64,000 nucleotides of DNA from Hwangdonia seohaensis (GCF_031932625.1 NZ_JAVSCK010000003.1:62001-126000); one strand, 5' to 3'; positions 43,210 to 52,310 are shown, counted from the first letter of the stretch. A program made the numbers and translations. The notes: generated from the letters alone by a model not told the origin.

Positions 43210-43977
43210 TCACTCGTTCTCCTCAATATACATTTTACGCACTTTTTTAAACAATTCTGAAGAGTAAACAAAATTTGTAACGGCTTCGTTATCGGTTTTA
43301 AAAATGGTTTTATTTGAGCCTTCCCAAGCTTTTACGCCGTCTTTTAAAAACACGATTTTTTCGCCAATTTCCATAACTGAGTTCATATCGTGGGAATTGA
43401 TAACCGTAATGATTTGGTATTCGTCTGTAATCTCCTGGATTAAATTATCAATAACAATGGCTGTTTTAGGGTCTAATCCAGAATTTGGTTCGTCGCAAAA
43501 CAAATATTTTGGCTTGTTTACAATAGCACGAGCAATGGCAACACGTTTTTGCATACCACCAGAAGCTTCACTCGGCATTTTGTTATGTGCACCATCAAGG
43601 TTTACGCGTTTTAATACAAAGTCTACACGGTCTTCCATTTCGCTTTTACTCTGGTTGGTAAACATGCGTAACGGAAACATGACGTTCTGTGCAATGGTCA
43701 TCGAATCAAACAAAGCACTGCCTTGAAAAACCATGCCAATTTCGGCACGTAAATTACGTTTTTGGTCTTCGGTTAATTGAGAAAATATTTTGCCCCCATA
43801 AGCTATTGTGCCTTCTTCGTAATCAAACAGTCCTAATAAACACTTTAAAAACACCGTTTTACCCGAGCCACTTTGCCCAATTATAAGATTGGTTATGCCT
43901 TTTTCAAAAGTGGTGCTAATGCCTTTTAAAACTTTAACATCACCAAACGATTTATGTAAATTTTTAACTTCTATCAT
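43210..43977 (-). CDS. ABC transporter ATP-binding protein, MlaF-like
   Basis: This ATPase of a lipid-transport ABC system of the MlaFE type would work in retrograde phospholipid transport that keeps the outer membrane asymmetric. The 255-aa protein has Walker A GQSGSGKTVFLK, Q-loop MVFQGSALFDS, signature SGGMQKRVAIARAI, Walker B KYLFCDEPNSGLDP and the H-loop INSHDMNSV. The start at 43977 (MIEVKNLHKSFGD) overlaps the permease stop as ATGA. A longer frame from 44037 lies inside the permease gene. Assignment to MlaF rather than another ABC family rests on the partner gene. Confidence 0.9.
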   Translation of the reverse strand: MIEVKNLHKSFGDVKVLKGISTTFEKGITNLIIGQSGSGKTVFLKCLLGLFDYEEGTIAYGGKIFSQLTEDQKRNLRAEIGMVFQGSALFDSMTIAQNVMFPLRMFTNQSKSEMEDRVDFVLKRVNLDGAHNKMPSEASGGMQKRVAIARAIVNKPKYLFCDEPNSGLDPKTAIVIDNLIQEITDEYQIITVINSHDMNSVMEIGEKIVFLKDGVKAWEGSNKTIFKTDNEAVTNFVYSSELFKKVRKMYIEENE

Positions 43978-44714
43978 TGTCCTAACATCATATCCGTTAA
44001 TATATAATTCAATAAAATAATAACTACGGCAGTCCATACAAACGAGGTTGTACTCGCTTTACCAACTTCCAGTGCGCCGCCTTTCATATAATAACCATGA
44101 AACGACGGAATGGTTGCCAAAACAAAAGCAAAAATAAAAGTTTTAACAAACGAATAGGCCACATGAAAGGTGTCGAAATCTGTTTGCAGCCCAAGTATGT
44201 AATCTGCCAACGAGGTGTAGCCACCAAAAACACAAGCGGCCATACCGCCTAAAATGCCCAAAAACATACCAATGGCAATGGCAAAAGGGTACAGCAATAA
44301 AGCTACTGTTTTAGGGAAAACCAAATAGTTAAGTGAATTTATTCCCATAACCTCCAAGGCATCAATTTGCTCTGTAACACGCATTGTGCCTATGCTTGAT
44401 GTAATAAACGAACCTACTTTACCCGCCATAATAATAGAGGTGAAAGTTGGTGCAAATTCTAAGATAACAGATTGCCTAGTAGCAAAACCTACCAAGTATT
44501 TTGGAATTAAGGGATTGTCTATATTCAATGCCGTTTGAATGGTAATTACCCCACCAACAAAAAACGAGATAAAAGCAATAATACCGAGTGATCCAATAAT
44601 TAAATCGTCAATATCCTTAAGGATCAATGTTTTCATTACAGACCATTTAGTTGGCTTGCGAAACATCTCAACAATCATCAAAAAATATAATCCAATATTA
44701 TGAAGGTAAGTCAT
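43974..44714 (-). CDS. ABC transporter permease, MlaE family
   Basis: The 246-aa permease has about five membrane helices and the family features GSLGIIAFISFFVGGVITIQ, the long central stretch with EFAPTFTSIIMAGKVGSFI and GTMRVTEQIDALEVMGINSL (the conserved EQIDAL loop). It pairs with the following ATPase by a 4-nt ATGA overlap, indicating translational coupling. An MlaD (MCE) substrate-binding gene is not seen in the window, so it is probably encoded elsewhere. Confidence 0.92.
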   Translation of the reverse strand: MTYLHNIGLYFLMIVEMFRKPTKWSVMKTLILKDIDDLIIGSLGIIAFISFFVGGVITIQTALNIDNPLIPKYLVGFATRQSVILEFAPTFTSIIMAGKVGSFITSSIGTMRVTEQIDALEVMGINSLNYLVFPKTVALLLYPFAIAIGMFLGILGGMAACVFGGYTSLADYILGLQTDFDTFHVAYSFVKTFIFAFVLATIPSFHGYYMKGGALEVGKASTTSFVWTAVVIILLNYILTDMMLGQ

Positions 44715-44792
44715 ATAAAATTTTGTAACTGCTAAAGTAAAAAAAGTTATAGAATTTAACCTTAATTTTAAAATATCATATTTTAAAATATG

Positions 44793-44800
44793 TATTTTTG
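44793..44800 (+). promoter_or_regulatory. -7 box before pafA
   Basis: TAttTTTG matches the consensus 19 nt before the pafA ATG. No -33 element at normal spacing. Confidence 0.4.
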
Positions 44801-44819
44801 AGCTTATAAATAATTTATC

Positions 44820-46487
44820 ATGCTAAAAAACACAGTCCCTTTTCTTTTAATTATTTTTTTGTTCAATATTTCCCAAGCCCAAAGACCGCAAGTAAAAAGG
44901 CAACAAGCTAAAACAGAAACGCTTAGCGCAAAACCTAAATTGGTGGTTGGTATTGTAGTCGACCAAATGCGTTATGATTATTTAACCCGTTTTGAAAACA
45001 AGTTTGGAACTGGCGGATTTATGCGCATGATTAACGAGGGTTTTAACTGTAAAAACAATCACTTCAATTACGTGCCAACCTACACGGGACCTGGTCATGC
45101 TTCGGTTTATACGGGCACAACGCCCAAATATCACGGTATTATTGGCAATAACTGGTACGATAAAGAAATTAAAACAAGTGTGTATTGTGCTGGCGATGAT
45201 GAGGTGCAATCTGTTGGAACTTCGGCCAGCTCGGGGCAAATGTCTCCGCACCGCATGAAAACCACAACTTTTGGAGACGAGAATAGGCTTTTTACGCAAA
45301 TGCGCGGAAAAACCATTGGAGTTTCCATTAAAGACAGAGGGGCGGTTTTACCTGCGGGACATACGGCAAATGCAGCTTATTGGTTTCAAGGAAAAGATGA
45401 AGGCAACTGGATTTCCAGTACGTTTTATATGAATGATTTGCCAAAATGGGTAAAGGATTTTAATGCTGAAAAATCGGTTTCAAAATATTTAACCGAATGG
45501 AATACCCTTTACGATATTAACACGTACACCGAAAGCGGTAGCGATTTAAATACCTTCGAAGGTGGCTTTAAAGGAAAGGAAACCGCAACGTTTCCGTATC
45601 AATTGGATGTTTTAAAAGATGAAAACGGAGGTTACGATTTATTAAAAGCTACGGCTTATGGAAACAGCTTAACTACCGATTTTGCCCTGGCAGCTTTACA
45701 AGGCGAGCAATTAGGACAAGACAACGATACCGATGTGTTAGCCGTAAGCTATTCAAGTACCGATTATGTGGGGCATAATTTTGGGGTAAACTCTAAAGAG
45801 GTTCAAGACACTTATATTCGATTGGATAAAGATTTAGAGCGTTTGTTTAATGCTTTAGATGCTCAGGTTGGTAAAGGAAATTACACCGTGTTTTTAACCG
45901 CCGATCATGCCGCCATTGATGTGCCTGCCTATTTAAAATCGGTGAAAATTCCAGCAGGTTATTTAGATAATAAAAAAACTAAAAAACAGTTTGAAGCCTT
46001 TATGGAGTCCACTTTTAAAGATTCCAATTTAATTGAAAACGTAAGCAACAATCAAATTTTCTTGAACCGCGAAAAGATTAAAGCATTGGGATTGAATTTA
46101 ACTGATGTGCAAAACGCTATTGTAAACGAGCTTATTACTTACGACCATATCGATAAGGTTTACACCGCAACTACAATGCGCTCAACACAATTTACCAAGG
46201 GTATTGAAGCCTTATTGCAAAAAGGGTTTAACCAAAAACGCTCGGGCGATGTTATTATAGTTCCAGAACCCGCTTTTATTTCCTATCATAAAACAGGTTC
46301 AACCCACGGCAGCGGCTTGAATTACGATACCCATGTGCCTCTATTGTTTTTTGGAAACGGGATTAAGCATGGGCAAACATTGCAAAAAACAGAAATCACC
46401 GATATTGCACCAACCATGTCGGCATTGTTAGGTATTAGTTTCCCAAACGGCGCCATTGGTAAACCATTGGAAATTGTTTTAGAATAA
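44820..46487 (+). CDS. pafA: alkaline phosphatase PafA (phosphate-insensitive, alkaline phosphatase superfamily)
   Basis: This secreted phosphomonoesterase releases phosphate from organic esters. The 555-aa precursor has a signal peptide ending NISQAQ. Zinc and catalytic residues are seen as Asp48 (VGIVVDQMRYDY), the Thr nucleophile near 89 (PTYTGPGHASVYTG), the Asp/His pair in STDYVGHNFG, Asp-His in FLTADHAA and the late His in GSTHGSGLNYDTHVPLLFFG. The overall match is to the flavobacterial PafA type. The next gene starts 1 nt after its stop, so the two are probably co-transcribed. Confidence 0.93.
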   Translation: MLKNTVPFLLIIFLFNISQAQRPQVKRQQAKTETLSAKPKLVVGIVVDQMRYDYLTRFENKFGTGGFMRMINEGFNCKNNHFNYVPTYTGPGHASVYTGTTPKYHGIIGNNWYDKEIKTSVYCAGDDEVQSVGTSASSGQMSPHRMKTTTFGDENRLFTQMRGKTIGVSIKDRGAVLPAGHTANAAYWFQGKDEGNWISSTFYMNDLPKWVKDFNAEKSVSKYLTEWNTLYDINTYTESGSDLNTFEGGFKGKETATFPYQLDVLKDENGGYDLLKATAYGNSLTTDFALAALQGEQLGQDNDTDVLAVSYSSTDYVGHNFGVNSKEVQDTYIRLDKDLERLFNALDAQVGKGNYTVFLTADHAAIDVPAYLKSVKIPAGYLDNKKTKKQFEAFMESTFKDSNLIENVSNNQIFLNREKIKALGLNLTDVQNAIVNELITYDHIDKVYTATTMRSTQFTKGIEALLQKGFNQKRSGDVIIVPEPAFISYHKTGSTHGSGLNYDTHVPLLFFGNGIKHGQTLQKTEITDIAPTMSALLGISFPNGAIGKPLEIVLE

Positions 46488-46488
46488 T

Positions 46489-47298
46489 TTGAACAAGCGC
46501 ACATTATATTCCATCATAGCCATCTTAATTTTATTGGGTGTTTATGGCTATGAATATTTTTTAAATGAAGAAGAAAAAGCCGAGGTAGTTTCTGAAGGTA
46601 AATCAGCTAAAAACGATACCAACGCCTATTTTTTACCAACAAGTACCACGGGGCAAATCGTTCATCACGAAGGCTATTCGTTATCGTATAGCGAACCCCA
46701 CGAACAAGCGGAATGGGTGGCTTACGAGTTGAAGAAATCACATCTTTCAAATTCGAATTTTATCCGCCCTTATTTTGAGATTGACAAAGCTGTAAAAACC
46801 GGAGCAGCCCATTGGCGCAACTATAAAAATTCGGGTTACGACCGCGGACATTTGTGTCCTGCGGGCGATAGACAATACAGTAAAGCGGCGCACGACGAAA
46901 CGTTTTTAACCAGTAATATTAGTCCGCAAAAACACGATTTCAATGCGGGTATTTGGAATACTTTAGAGCAGAAAGTACGCTATTGGGCAAGCAAGTACGA
47001 TGGCGTTTTTGTAATTACGGGTGGCGTTTTAAACGGTGAAATGAAAACCATTGGTGACGAGGCTGTTTCAGTACCCAATCAATTTTACAAAGTGTTGATT
47101 GATTACAATAGCGGCAAGCCAAAAATGATAGCTTTTTTGATGCCACACGAAGATTCCGATAAACCACTATATGAGTTTGTGGTTTCTGTGGATACTATTG
47201 AAAACCTAACGGGCATTGACTTTTTTCCAGAATTGGATGATGCCATTGAAAACCAATTAGAAGCGTCGAGCACTTATAAAGGTTGGAGTTTTAATTAG
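46489..47298 (+). CDS. DNA/RNA non-specific endonuclease (NUC family, beta-beta-alpha metal)
   Basis: The 269-aa nuclease starts with TTG one base after the pafA stop. A hydrophobic N-terminal segment (LYSIIAILILLGVYGYEYFL) should act as a signal or membrane anchor, so the enzyme acts outside the cytoplasm. The active-site motif is DRGHLCPAGD (His general base, about residue 121), followed by the metal-ligand region FLTSNISPQKHDFNAGIWN. With PafA it suggests extracellular breakdown of nucleic acids and release of phosphate (inference). No cognate inhibitor gene is adjacent. Confidence 0.9.
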   Translation: MNKRTLYSIIAILILLGVYGYEYFLNEEEKAEVVSEGKSAKNDTNAYFLPTSTTGQIVHHEGYSLSYSEPHEQAEWVAYELKKSHLSNSNFIRPYFEIDKAVKTGAAHWRNYKNSGYDRGHLCPAGDRQYSKAAHDETFLTSNISPQKHDFNAGIWNTLEQKVRYWASKYDGVFVITGGVLNGEMKTIGDEAVSVPNQFYKVLIDYNSGKPKMIAFLMPHEDSDKPLYEFVVSVDTIENLTGIDFFPELDDAIENQLEASSTYKGWSFN

Positions 47299-47406
47299 CA
47301 GGATATTTTTGTAGGGTTAGATTGTCATTCGGTGTTGGCAAAGACAAACTCTTAGCCTGTGGGTCGGTAGGTACGACTTGGCAATGTGTATGACTTTAGC
47401 ATTGGC

Positions 47407-48402
47407 TTAAACTCCTGAATTTATTATCGCTTTTCCAATCGCTTCCGCATATTTTGGTGGTACGGCATTACCAATCATTCGGGCCGTTTTTGCGATACTC
47501 GTTGTTTTGAATATATAATTTTTTGGAAAAGATTGTAATGTAGCTCCTTCCCTAACGGACAGGGCTCTATCTTCTTCCGGGTGTACAAAGCGTCCGTTTG
47601 AAATGCTGAAAAATTTAGTCGTGATTGTTGGCGAAGGCCTGTTCCACCACAAGCGACCGAAAGTATCTTTAAATGAATCGTCTCTGCCAATAAAACAATC
47701 TAACTGTAATTCAGGGTCGTTTGCAAAACCAAACCTGTTTCCACCGTCCTTTTTTACTTTTTTGAGACGTTTTTTATTTATGTCATTAATATTTGGAACA
47801 CTATGATAGAATTCTGTCTTGTCTTTATTTCCCGGTTCAATTTTCGGGAATCCGTTTTCTTCACCCAATACATCTTTTACGGCAAGTTTTTTTTCCTCAA
47901 CTTCGAGAGGTTTGATTTCGTCTTCAGATAATCGTGTAGCTATTAAAGTAAATCGCTTTCTGCTTTGGGGGACACCGTAATTGTTTACATTGTGTACTTT
48001 AAAATGAGGGTTTTCATAACCATTGGCTTTTAGCCATTCAATAAACTCGTCTAACCCACTTTCCTCTTTTCTTCTCAAAACACCTGGCACGTTTTCAACA
48101 ACTACATATCCAGGACGAAAATGTTTTACAAAGCGTGAGAATTCAATAAGAAGATTTTTAGATTCGGATGATTTTGTTTTATCGGTATTGATGATGCTCC
48201 AAAATTGACAAGGACTGCACCCGATAAGGACTAATTCATCATCGTTTTTCTTTAGGGAAAGTTTGTTTTCTAAATCTTTTTCATTTAATTCAAAAACATC
48301 AGCGTGGATAAATTCAGCTCCTTTTATATTGGATTCGTAAGTTTCCTTGCAACTTTCGTCAAAATCAATTCCTGCAAGAATTTTTATGCCTGCTTGTTGC
48401 AT
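47407..48402 (-). CDS. C5 cytosine DNA methyltransferase, 5'-truncated (motif I missing)
   Basis: This Dcm-type enzyme would transfer methyl groups to cytosine C5. Seen in the 331-aa frame: motif II-like IDFDESCKETYESN, catalytic motif IV GCSPCQF (Cys), motif VI VVENVPG, motif VIII QSRKRF, the target-recognition region, motif IX region REGATLQSFP and motif X GNAVPPKYAEAIGKA. The AdoMet-binding motif I (FxGxGG) that should precede GMQQAGIKILAGID is absent. In-frame codons before the Met read NNIIYG and come from the end of the adjacent HNH gene, with a stop at 48448-48450. The protein is therefore cut by roughly 15-25 residues and is probably inactive (inference). Confidence 0.85.
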   Translation of the reverse strand: MQQAGIKILAGIDFDESCKETYESNIKGAEFIHADVFELNEKDLENKLSLKKNDDELVLIGCSPCQFWSIINTDKTKSSESKNLLIEFSRFVKHFRPGYVVVENVPGVLRRKEESGLDEFIEWLKANGYENPHFKVHNVNNYGVPQSRKRFTLIATRLSEDEIKPLEVEEKKLAVKDVLGEENGFPKIEPGNKDKTEFYHSVPNINDINKKRLKKVKKDGGNRFGFANDPELQLDCFIGRDDSFKDTFGRLWWNRPSPTITTKFFSISNGRFVHPEEDRALSVREGATLQSFPKNYIFKTTSIAKTARMIGNAVPPKYAEAIGKAIINSGV

Positions 48403-48415
48403 TCCGTAGATTATA

Positions 48416-49180
48416 TTATTTGATGAAAATATTCTTATAATGATATTCTAAAAATTCTTTTGACGGCAAAAACCTATCAGGCAAATCAATTTTGTGGTCT
48501 TGATATTTGAAAAAGAAATCGTTAACAGCTTGTTCTTTTGAATAGTCTATAAAAAAATCAGAGACCAATAATTTGTATTCAGGCGTAACAGTAATAAATC
48601 CTTTATCGAAAGCTTTGTCGTGAATTGAATTAAGACATAAACCATTATGCGGATTAATTCTGTTTTCTTTATCTTTTGCCCAAGGTTTAATATGACTTGC
48701 CACCAAAAAATCAGGAATTGATAGTCCTGTTATGCAACATTTTAAATTGTAAGATGAAAGTATTGTACTTCTGAAAAAGTTCTGATTAACTCTTGTTTTT
48801 ACAATCGTTTCCCGTTCTTTTCCTTCGGGTAAATCATCTAAATTTATTTCTTCATTTTCTTCAATGGTTTTGTTTTGAAACTTAGCGATCAATTCTTCGC
48901 TTTCAAAAGCAAGCTTTTCCCAATTTCCATTAAATTCATTCCAAACATCTTCTTCAAGTTTGCTTCCATTTACCAAACCTGTAATTCCTTGTTTTTTTAA
49001 TTCCGGGTCAAGTCTTCCAAAATTTCCAACTTTCATATTCAATGCTGATGGAGACCGACCAATAATATTTGCATATTTTATAATGGTTGGATTGGTTTTA
49101 CTACTACTCTTAAATGGTATTTTACAATACACATTAAAAGCAATAATAGTTTCTTCTTTTGACCAATTGTTTCTCACCAT
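48416..49180 (-). CDS. HNH endonuclease (putative restriction enzyme)
   Basis: The intact 254-aa protein has an N-terminal helical domain (WSKEETIIAFNVYCKIPF, then IIGRSPSALNMKVGNFGRLD). The C-terminal HNH nuclease has Cys-rich KCCITGLSIPDFLVASHIKPW, the central Asn in INPHNGLCLN and the final His in SIHDKAFDKG. It is probably a DNA nuclease of a restriction system. It ends 13 nt before the truncated methyltransferase start on the same strand, and its start is about 60 nt from the truncated ATPase on the other strand. A near-consensus -7 box (TAcaTTTa, minus strand, 49202-49195) lies 14 nt before its start. Confidence 0.85.
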   Translation of the reverse strand: MVRNNWSKEETIIAFNVYCKIPFKSSSKTNPTIIKYANIIGRSPSALNMKVGNFGRLDPELKKQGITGLVNGSKLEEDVWNEFNGNWEKLAFESEELIAKFQNKTIEENEEINLDDLPEGKERETIVKTRVNQNFFRSTILSSYNLKCCITGLSIPDFLVASHIKPWAKDKENRINPHNGLCLNSIHDKAFDKGFITVTPEYKLLVSDFFIDYSKEQAVNDFFFKYQDHKIDLPDRFLPSKEFLEYHYKNIFIK

Positions 49181-49240
49181 TTCACAAAGTTAATTAAATG
49201 TAATTTATCTAAAACTAACTGTAAAAAGAAATACTCAGAG

Positions 49241-50743
49241 TTCATATTTGGTTTTGGAAAAGGAGCATACTATGTGCCTTCGAAGATTAAAACAGTAGTT
49301 GTAAGTACTAAAACGGACGAAGGCAACGTATATTTTGAAAGAAAAACAAGACTTGCAACACATAAGTTGGAAGATAAAACCTATACAAAGGACGGTTTTT
49401 TTAATATAAATTATGAACATCCTGTGAGTAGTACGGAAGATATACCAGATTTTTTTAAGCGTTCTGAAAGCGGAACGGATATTTATATTATAGGATTGAT
49501 TAAATCTGAAAATCGAAAAGAACAGATGATAAGGTCGGTTCTTAACAACTTCTGGTTAGCGGTTTATGAAAAAAAGCTAATTGTAACTGTTGATAATCTC
49601 AGAATAGATTGTGATAATCTGCAACAAATTATTGACGATTATTTTCCTGATGAAATTGAACTAAGTACAGATATTGAGAATTGGAATCCAAAGCCATATT
49701 TCAAAGCAGTTAAATATGCGGGTAATAATGAACAGTATCAGGTGTTTCCTGGAAAACTTCCAAGTCTTGGGAATGTTAAGCTATACGTTTACTTGAACAA
49801 AGGGTTGCCAAATCGTACTTGTTATTTACGTAATCCTAAAATGGTCGTTTACAAAGGAAGAAGGCGAAACATCATTAACGGATATGCTGCTGTGTTTGTA
49901 TGTGATGAGGATCCTGGAAACACAATTTTGAAGGAAATGGAAAACCCAGCTCATAATGAGTGGAAAAAAGGTAATTATAAAGACGAAAATGATGAAATTC
50001 ATACAGATGCAACTAATGCGGAAAAAGAGTTGAGACAATTTGTAAATGAAACCTTAAAACAACTCTCGAAATCAAAAATTGGCGATAGCACGTTTGTTTC
50101 TGGCTTGGAAGATTACTTGTACAGTACGGAAGAATTACTGGAAAAATATGAGGAACAACAAATGCAAGGCAATTCCCCTAGCAGTATGAACGGTCAGCAG
50201 AGTGATGAAGCTGTCGATGATGAAACAGGATTGCAAACTACGGAAATAGAAAAACCACCGGTTAAAATTGAATTAAAAAGAACCGAATCACAAGAGATAA
50301 AAGAAGATGAAGTCCAAGTTGAGCCGGATGAAGATGGTGGAGAAGAGGGCACAGGAGGTGGCGGAAGAGGAGGAGAAGATCCTGGTCCAACTCCACTAGG
50401 ACCGAATGGCAAACTAAGGGTATGCCCAACTGATGAAGAGGTTAATAGTAAGCTATTTTTGGATGTCATTCTTAGAGTTGTTGCACAGCGTGAAGAAGGA
50501 AAATTATACCATTCACTCATAATAAATTCTCCAAGAGATATTCAAAATGCTGAAATCGAACTTATGGTAGGTTCAGATAATGAGCGGGATGATGGGATTA
50601 GTTTGGTTACTACTGATAATGGGAACATTGACGATAATGCCTTAAATCAAGTTCAATTGGTAAAAGGTAGAAATATTGTCAAAGTCAGTTTTTCAGATAA
50701 TATAAAGCACTCTATAAAAGCAAAAGCGTATGAAATTCAATAA
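49241..50743 (+). pseudogene. MORC/MutL-like GHKL ATPase of a restriction-modification operon, 5'-truncated
   Basis: The reading frame is open from before 49241. The first usable start codon is GTG at 49274 (489 aa). The frame before this GTG reads FIFGFGKGAYYVPSKIKT, which matches the G2/ATP-lid motif (FGxGK) of GHKL ATPases of the MORC-like group. The N box and the DxGxG box that must lie upstream are absent, replaced by the spacer of the HNH gene. Downstream are the lid (VVVSTKTDEG), an S5-like transducer with YIIGLIKSENRKEQMIRSVL and NNFWLAVYEKKLIV, an acidic Gly-rich linker (about residues 300-375) and a C-terminal beta domain. It cannot bind ATP as it stands. It overlaps the next gene by 14 nt. 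Confidence 0.75.
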
Positions 50744-51572
50744 TATCAGTTTTCCCCATCCCGTGTTAGGTATAGCTGACACTATTTCTGGAAACATAGA
50801 ATTTTTTGATGAAGTCCTTTCGGAAAAAGGCAATTACAGAATAAAATTTGAACTAAATCAAAGCAATGGCGATATAAACCAATTATTACGGGAAGCTAAG
50901 GCTGAATATTTCTGTGAAGTAACCTGTACCAATACACTTTACAGAGAAATTTTTACAAGTTCAGATAACTATATTTCTTTTGAACTTCCAAAAAAGCACG
51001 TAAAGGGAAAAGTTGAATTTACCTGCCTTTTAATTTCAAAAACTGCCATTCCACAATATGTTAATACTGATGCTCATTCCGATTATGACGGTTTTTATTT
51101 TGATATTGAAAAGGGGGACGTTCTTGTTGTTTTTGGTAAAACTTCTTTCAATGCTGATATAAAATATGAAAGATTAAAGGCGGTGTCTCAAATATTGGTT
51201 GTTAAACCGACTAAAGAATTTGATATTGTGAACGTCAATTTGGAAGAATCCAAAATAACTGTTGAAATTCCTGAAGAAGATTACGAGAACTTTGCAAGTA
51301 ACTATGCTGATGATAAAAAATATGATCCTGTATTTCATTCTTCAATAGTATTAAATGCTTTGTTGATTGCCTTATATAATATTAAAAAACATAAAGATAA
51401 ATTTTGGGCTGAAGCAATAATGTATCGAATAGAAAATGAAAAAGATACATTTCAAAATTTGGGTATTGATGAACCCGAGAATGTTCCTGAAATTGCCCAA
51501 AGATTGTTGGGAAAACCGTTAAGCAGACTTTTTACAGGATTAAATGAATTGGAAGAGCAATTTGAAAATTAA
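50730..51572 (+). CDS. uncharacterised protein of the ATPase-linked restriction operon
   Basis: I do not recognise a family. The 280-aa protein starts MKFNNISFPHPVLGIADTIS, 14 nt inside the end of the ATPase frame, so translation was coupled. The first 190 residues look beta-rich (alternating hydrophobic strands; YRIKFELNQ, ISFELPKKHVKGKVEFTCLL, GFYFDIEKGDVLVVFGK). The last 80 are helical (SSIVLNALLIALYNIKKHKD, PLSRLFTGLNELEEQF). No signal peptide, membrane helix or nuclease motif is visible. Its place between the ATPase and the DUF6339-like gene suggests a structural or DNA-contact part of the same system (inference). Confidence 0.7.
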   Translation: MKFNNISFPHPVLGIADTISGNIEFFDEVLSEKGNYRIKFELNQSNGDINQLLREAKAEYFCEVTCTNTLYREIFTSSDNYISFELPKKHVKGKVEFTCLLISKTAIPQYVNTDAHSDYDGFYFDIEKGDVLVVFGKTSFNADIKYERLKAVSQILVVKPTKEFDIVNVNLEESKITVEIPEEDYENFASNYADDKKYDPVFHSSIVLNALLIALYNIKKHKDKFWAEAIMYRIENEKDTFQNLGIDEPENVPEIAQRLLGKPLSRLFTGLNELEEQFEN

Positions 51573-51578
51573 GAACAA

Positions 51579-52310
51579 ATGAAGCAAAAAATATTTAGAG
51601 ACAGGTATGTCAACGAACTTAAGAAAAAAGTTCAATCAGGAGAGATTGTTAATCACTACAAGAGTACAGAATTTGTTTATGATAAGAACGAAGTTCTTCC
51701 TGTCCAAAATATTGACACTCCGACAGGCTTATTGAGTAATTTAGATGTCAAAAATGATTTAAAAACTGCAATTGCAATCTATAAAACCTATGAAAATTTA
51801 GAACCAATACAAGCATCAGATGAAAGATTGTGGACATATCTTGCACACGTTGATTTATATCCATATATGATTGAGCGCTGGCCAGAGGTTTATAACGGAG
51901 ATTCAAATAATCCATCAAAATATATTTTAGACCATTGGTTTTTGAGCTCTTCGGCACAAAACAACCTGCTTCGGCACGCATTAGCCGGATTATGGTGGTC
52001 GGTACATTTATCCGTTGATGAAGAAAGAGAGAATAAATATGAACTAACAGAAATATTCTTTCGGAATTTAGATTTTCCTACTCGAACTATGGGTACCTAT
52101 AAGTTTGGCCGCCATAAAGAAGCCGTTCTTGGTATTTTAGAATTTATTCAAGAGAATGAAGATTTGTTCAAATCAAAATTCCAGGATAAGACTCGATTTG
52201 TCACTAAACATTTAAACGTGGTTGGTGGGGTTAAGCCATTATCTTATTTCAAACGAGATTTTTTTAAGTCCGAGTTAGAGAAAGTGTCGGATTCAATTTC
52301 TGCGATTTAG
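51579..52310 (+). CDS. DUF6339-like protein of the ATPase-linked restriction operon
   Basis: The 243-aa helical protein follows by 6 nt. The region DERLWTYLAHVDLYPYMIERWP, a conserved-looking RHALAGLWWSVHLSVDEERE and ELTEIFFRNLDFPTRTMGTY with FGRHKEAVLGIL match what I remember of DUF6339, a family found beside GHKL ATPase, Z1 helicase and PD-(D/E)XK genes in restriction-modification loci. Function is unknown. No Z1 helicase or PD-(D/E)XK nuclease is present here, so the locus is also incomplete in content. The family name is from memory and needs a profile search. Confidence 0.65.
   Translation: MKQKIFRDRYVNELKKKVQSGEIVNHYKSTEFVYDKNEVLPVQNIDTPTGLLSNLDVKNDLKTAIAIYKTYENLEPIQASDERLWTYLAHVDLYPYMIERWPEVYNGDSNNPSKYILDHWFLSSSAQNNLLRHALAGLWWSVHLSVDEERENKYELTEIFFRNLDFPTRTMGTYKFGRHKEAVLGILEFIQENEDLFKSKFQDKTRFVTKHLNVVGGVKPLSYFKRDFFKSELEKVSDSISAI

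Noticed and set aside
43978..44037. Longer start for the MlaF-like ATPase
   Set aside because: It lies within the MlaE gene; the ATGA overlap gives the natural coupled start.
47299..47406. Possible attC-like or attachment site left of the restriction island
   Set aside because: GGCAATG and CATTGGC near 47382-47405 are suggestive, but no matching copy was found at the right edge and no integrase is present.
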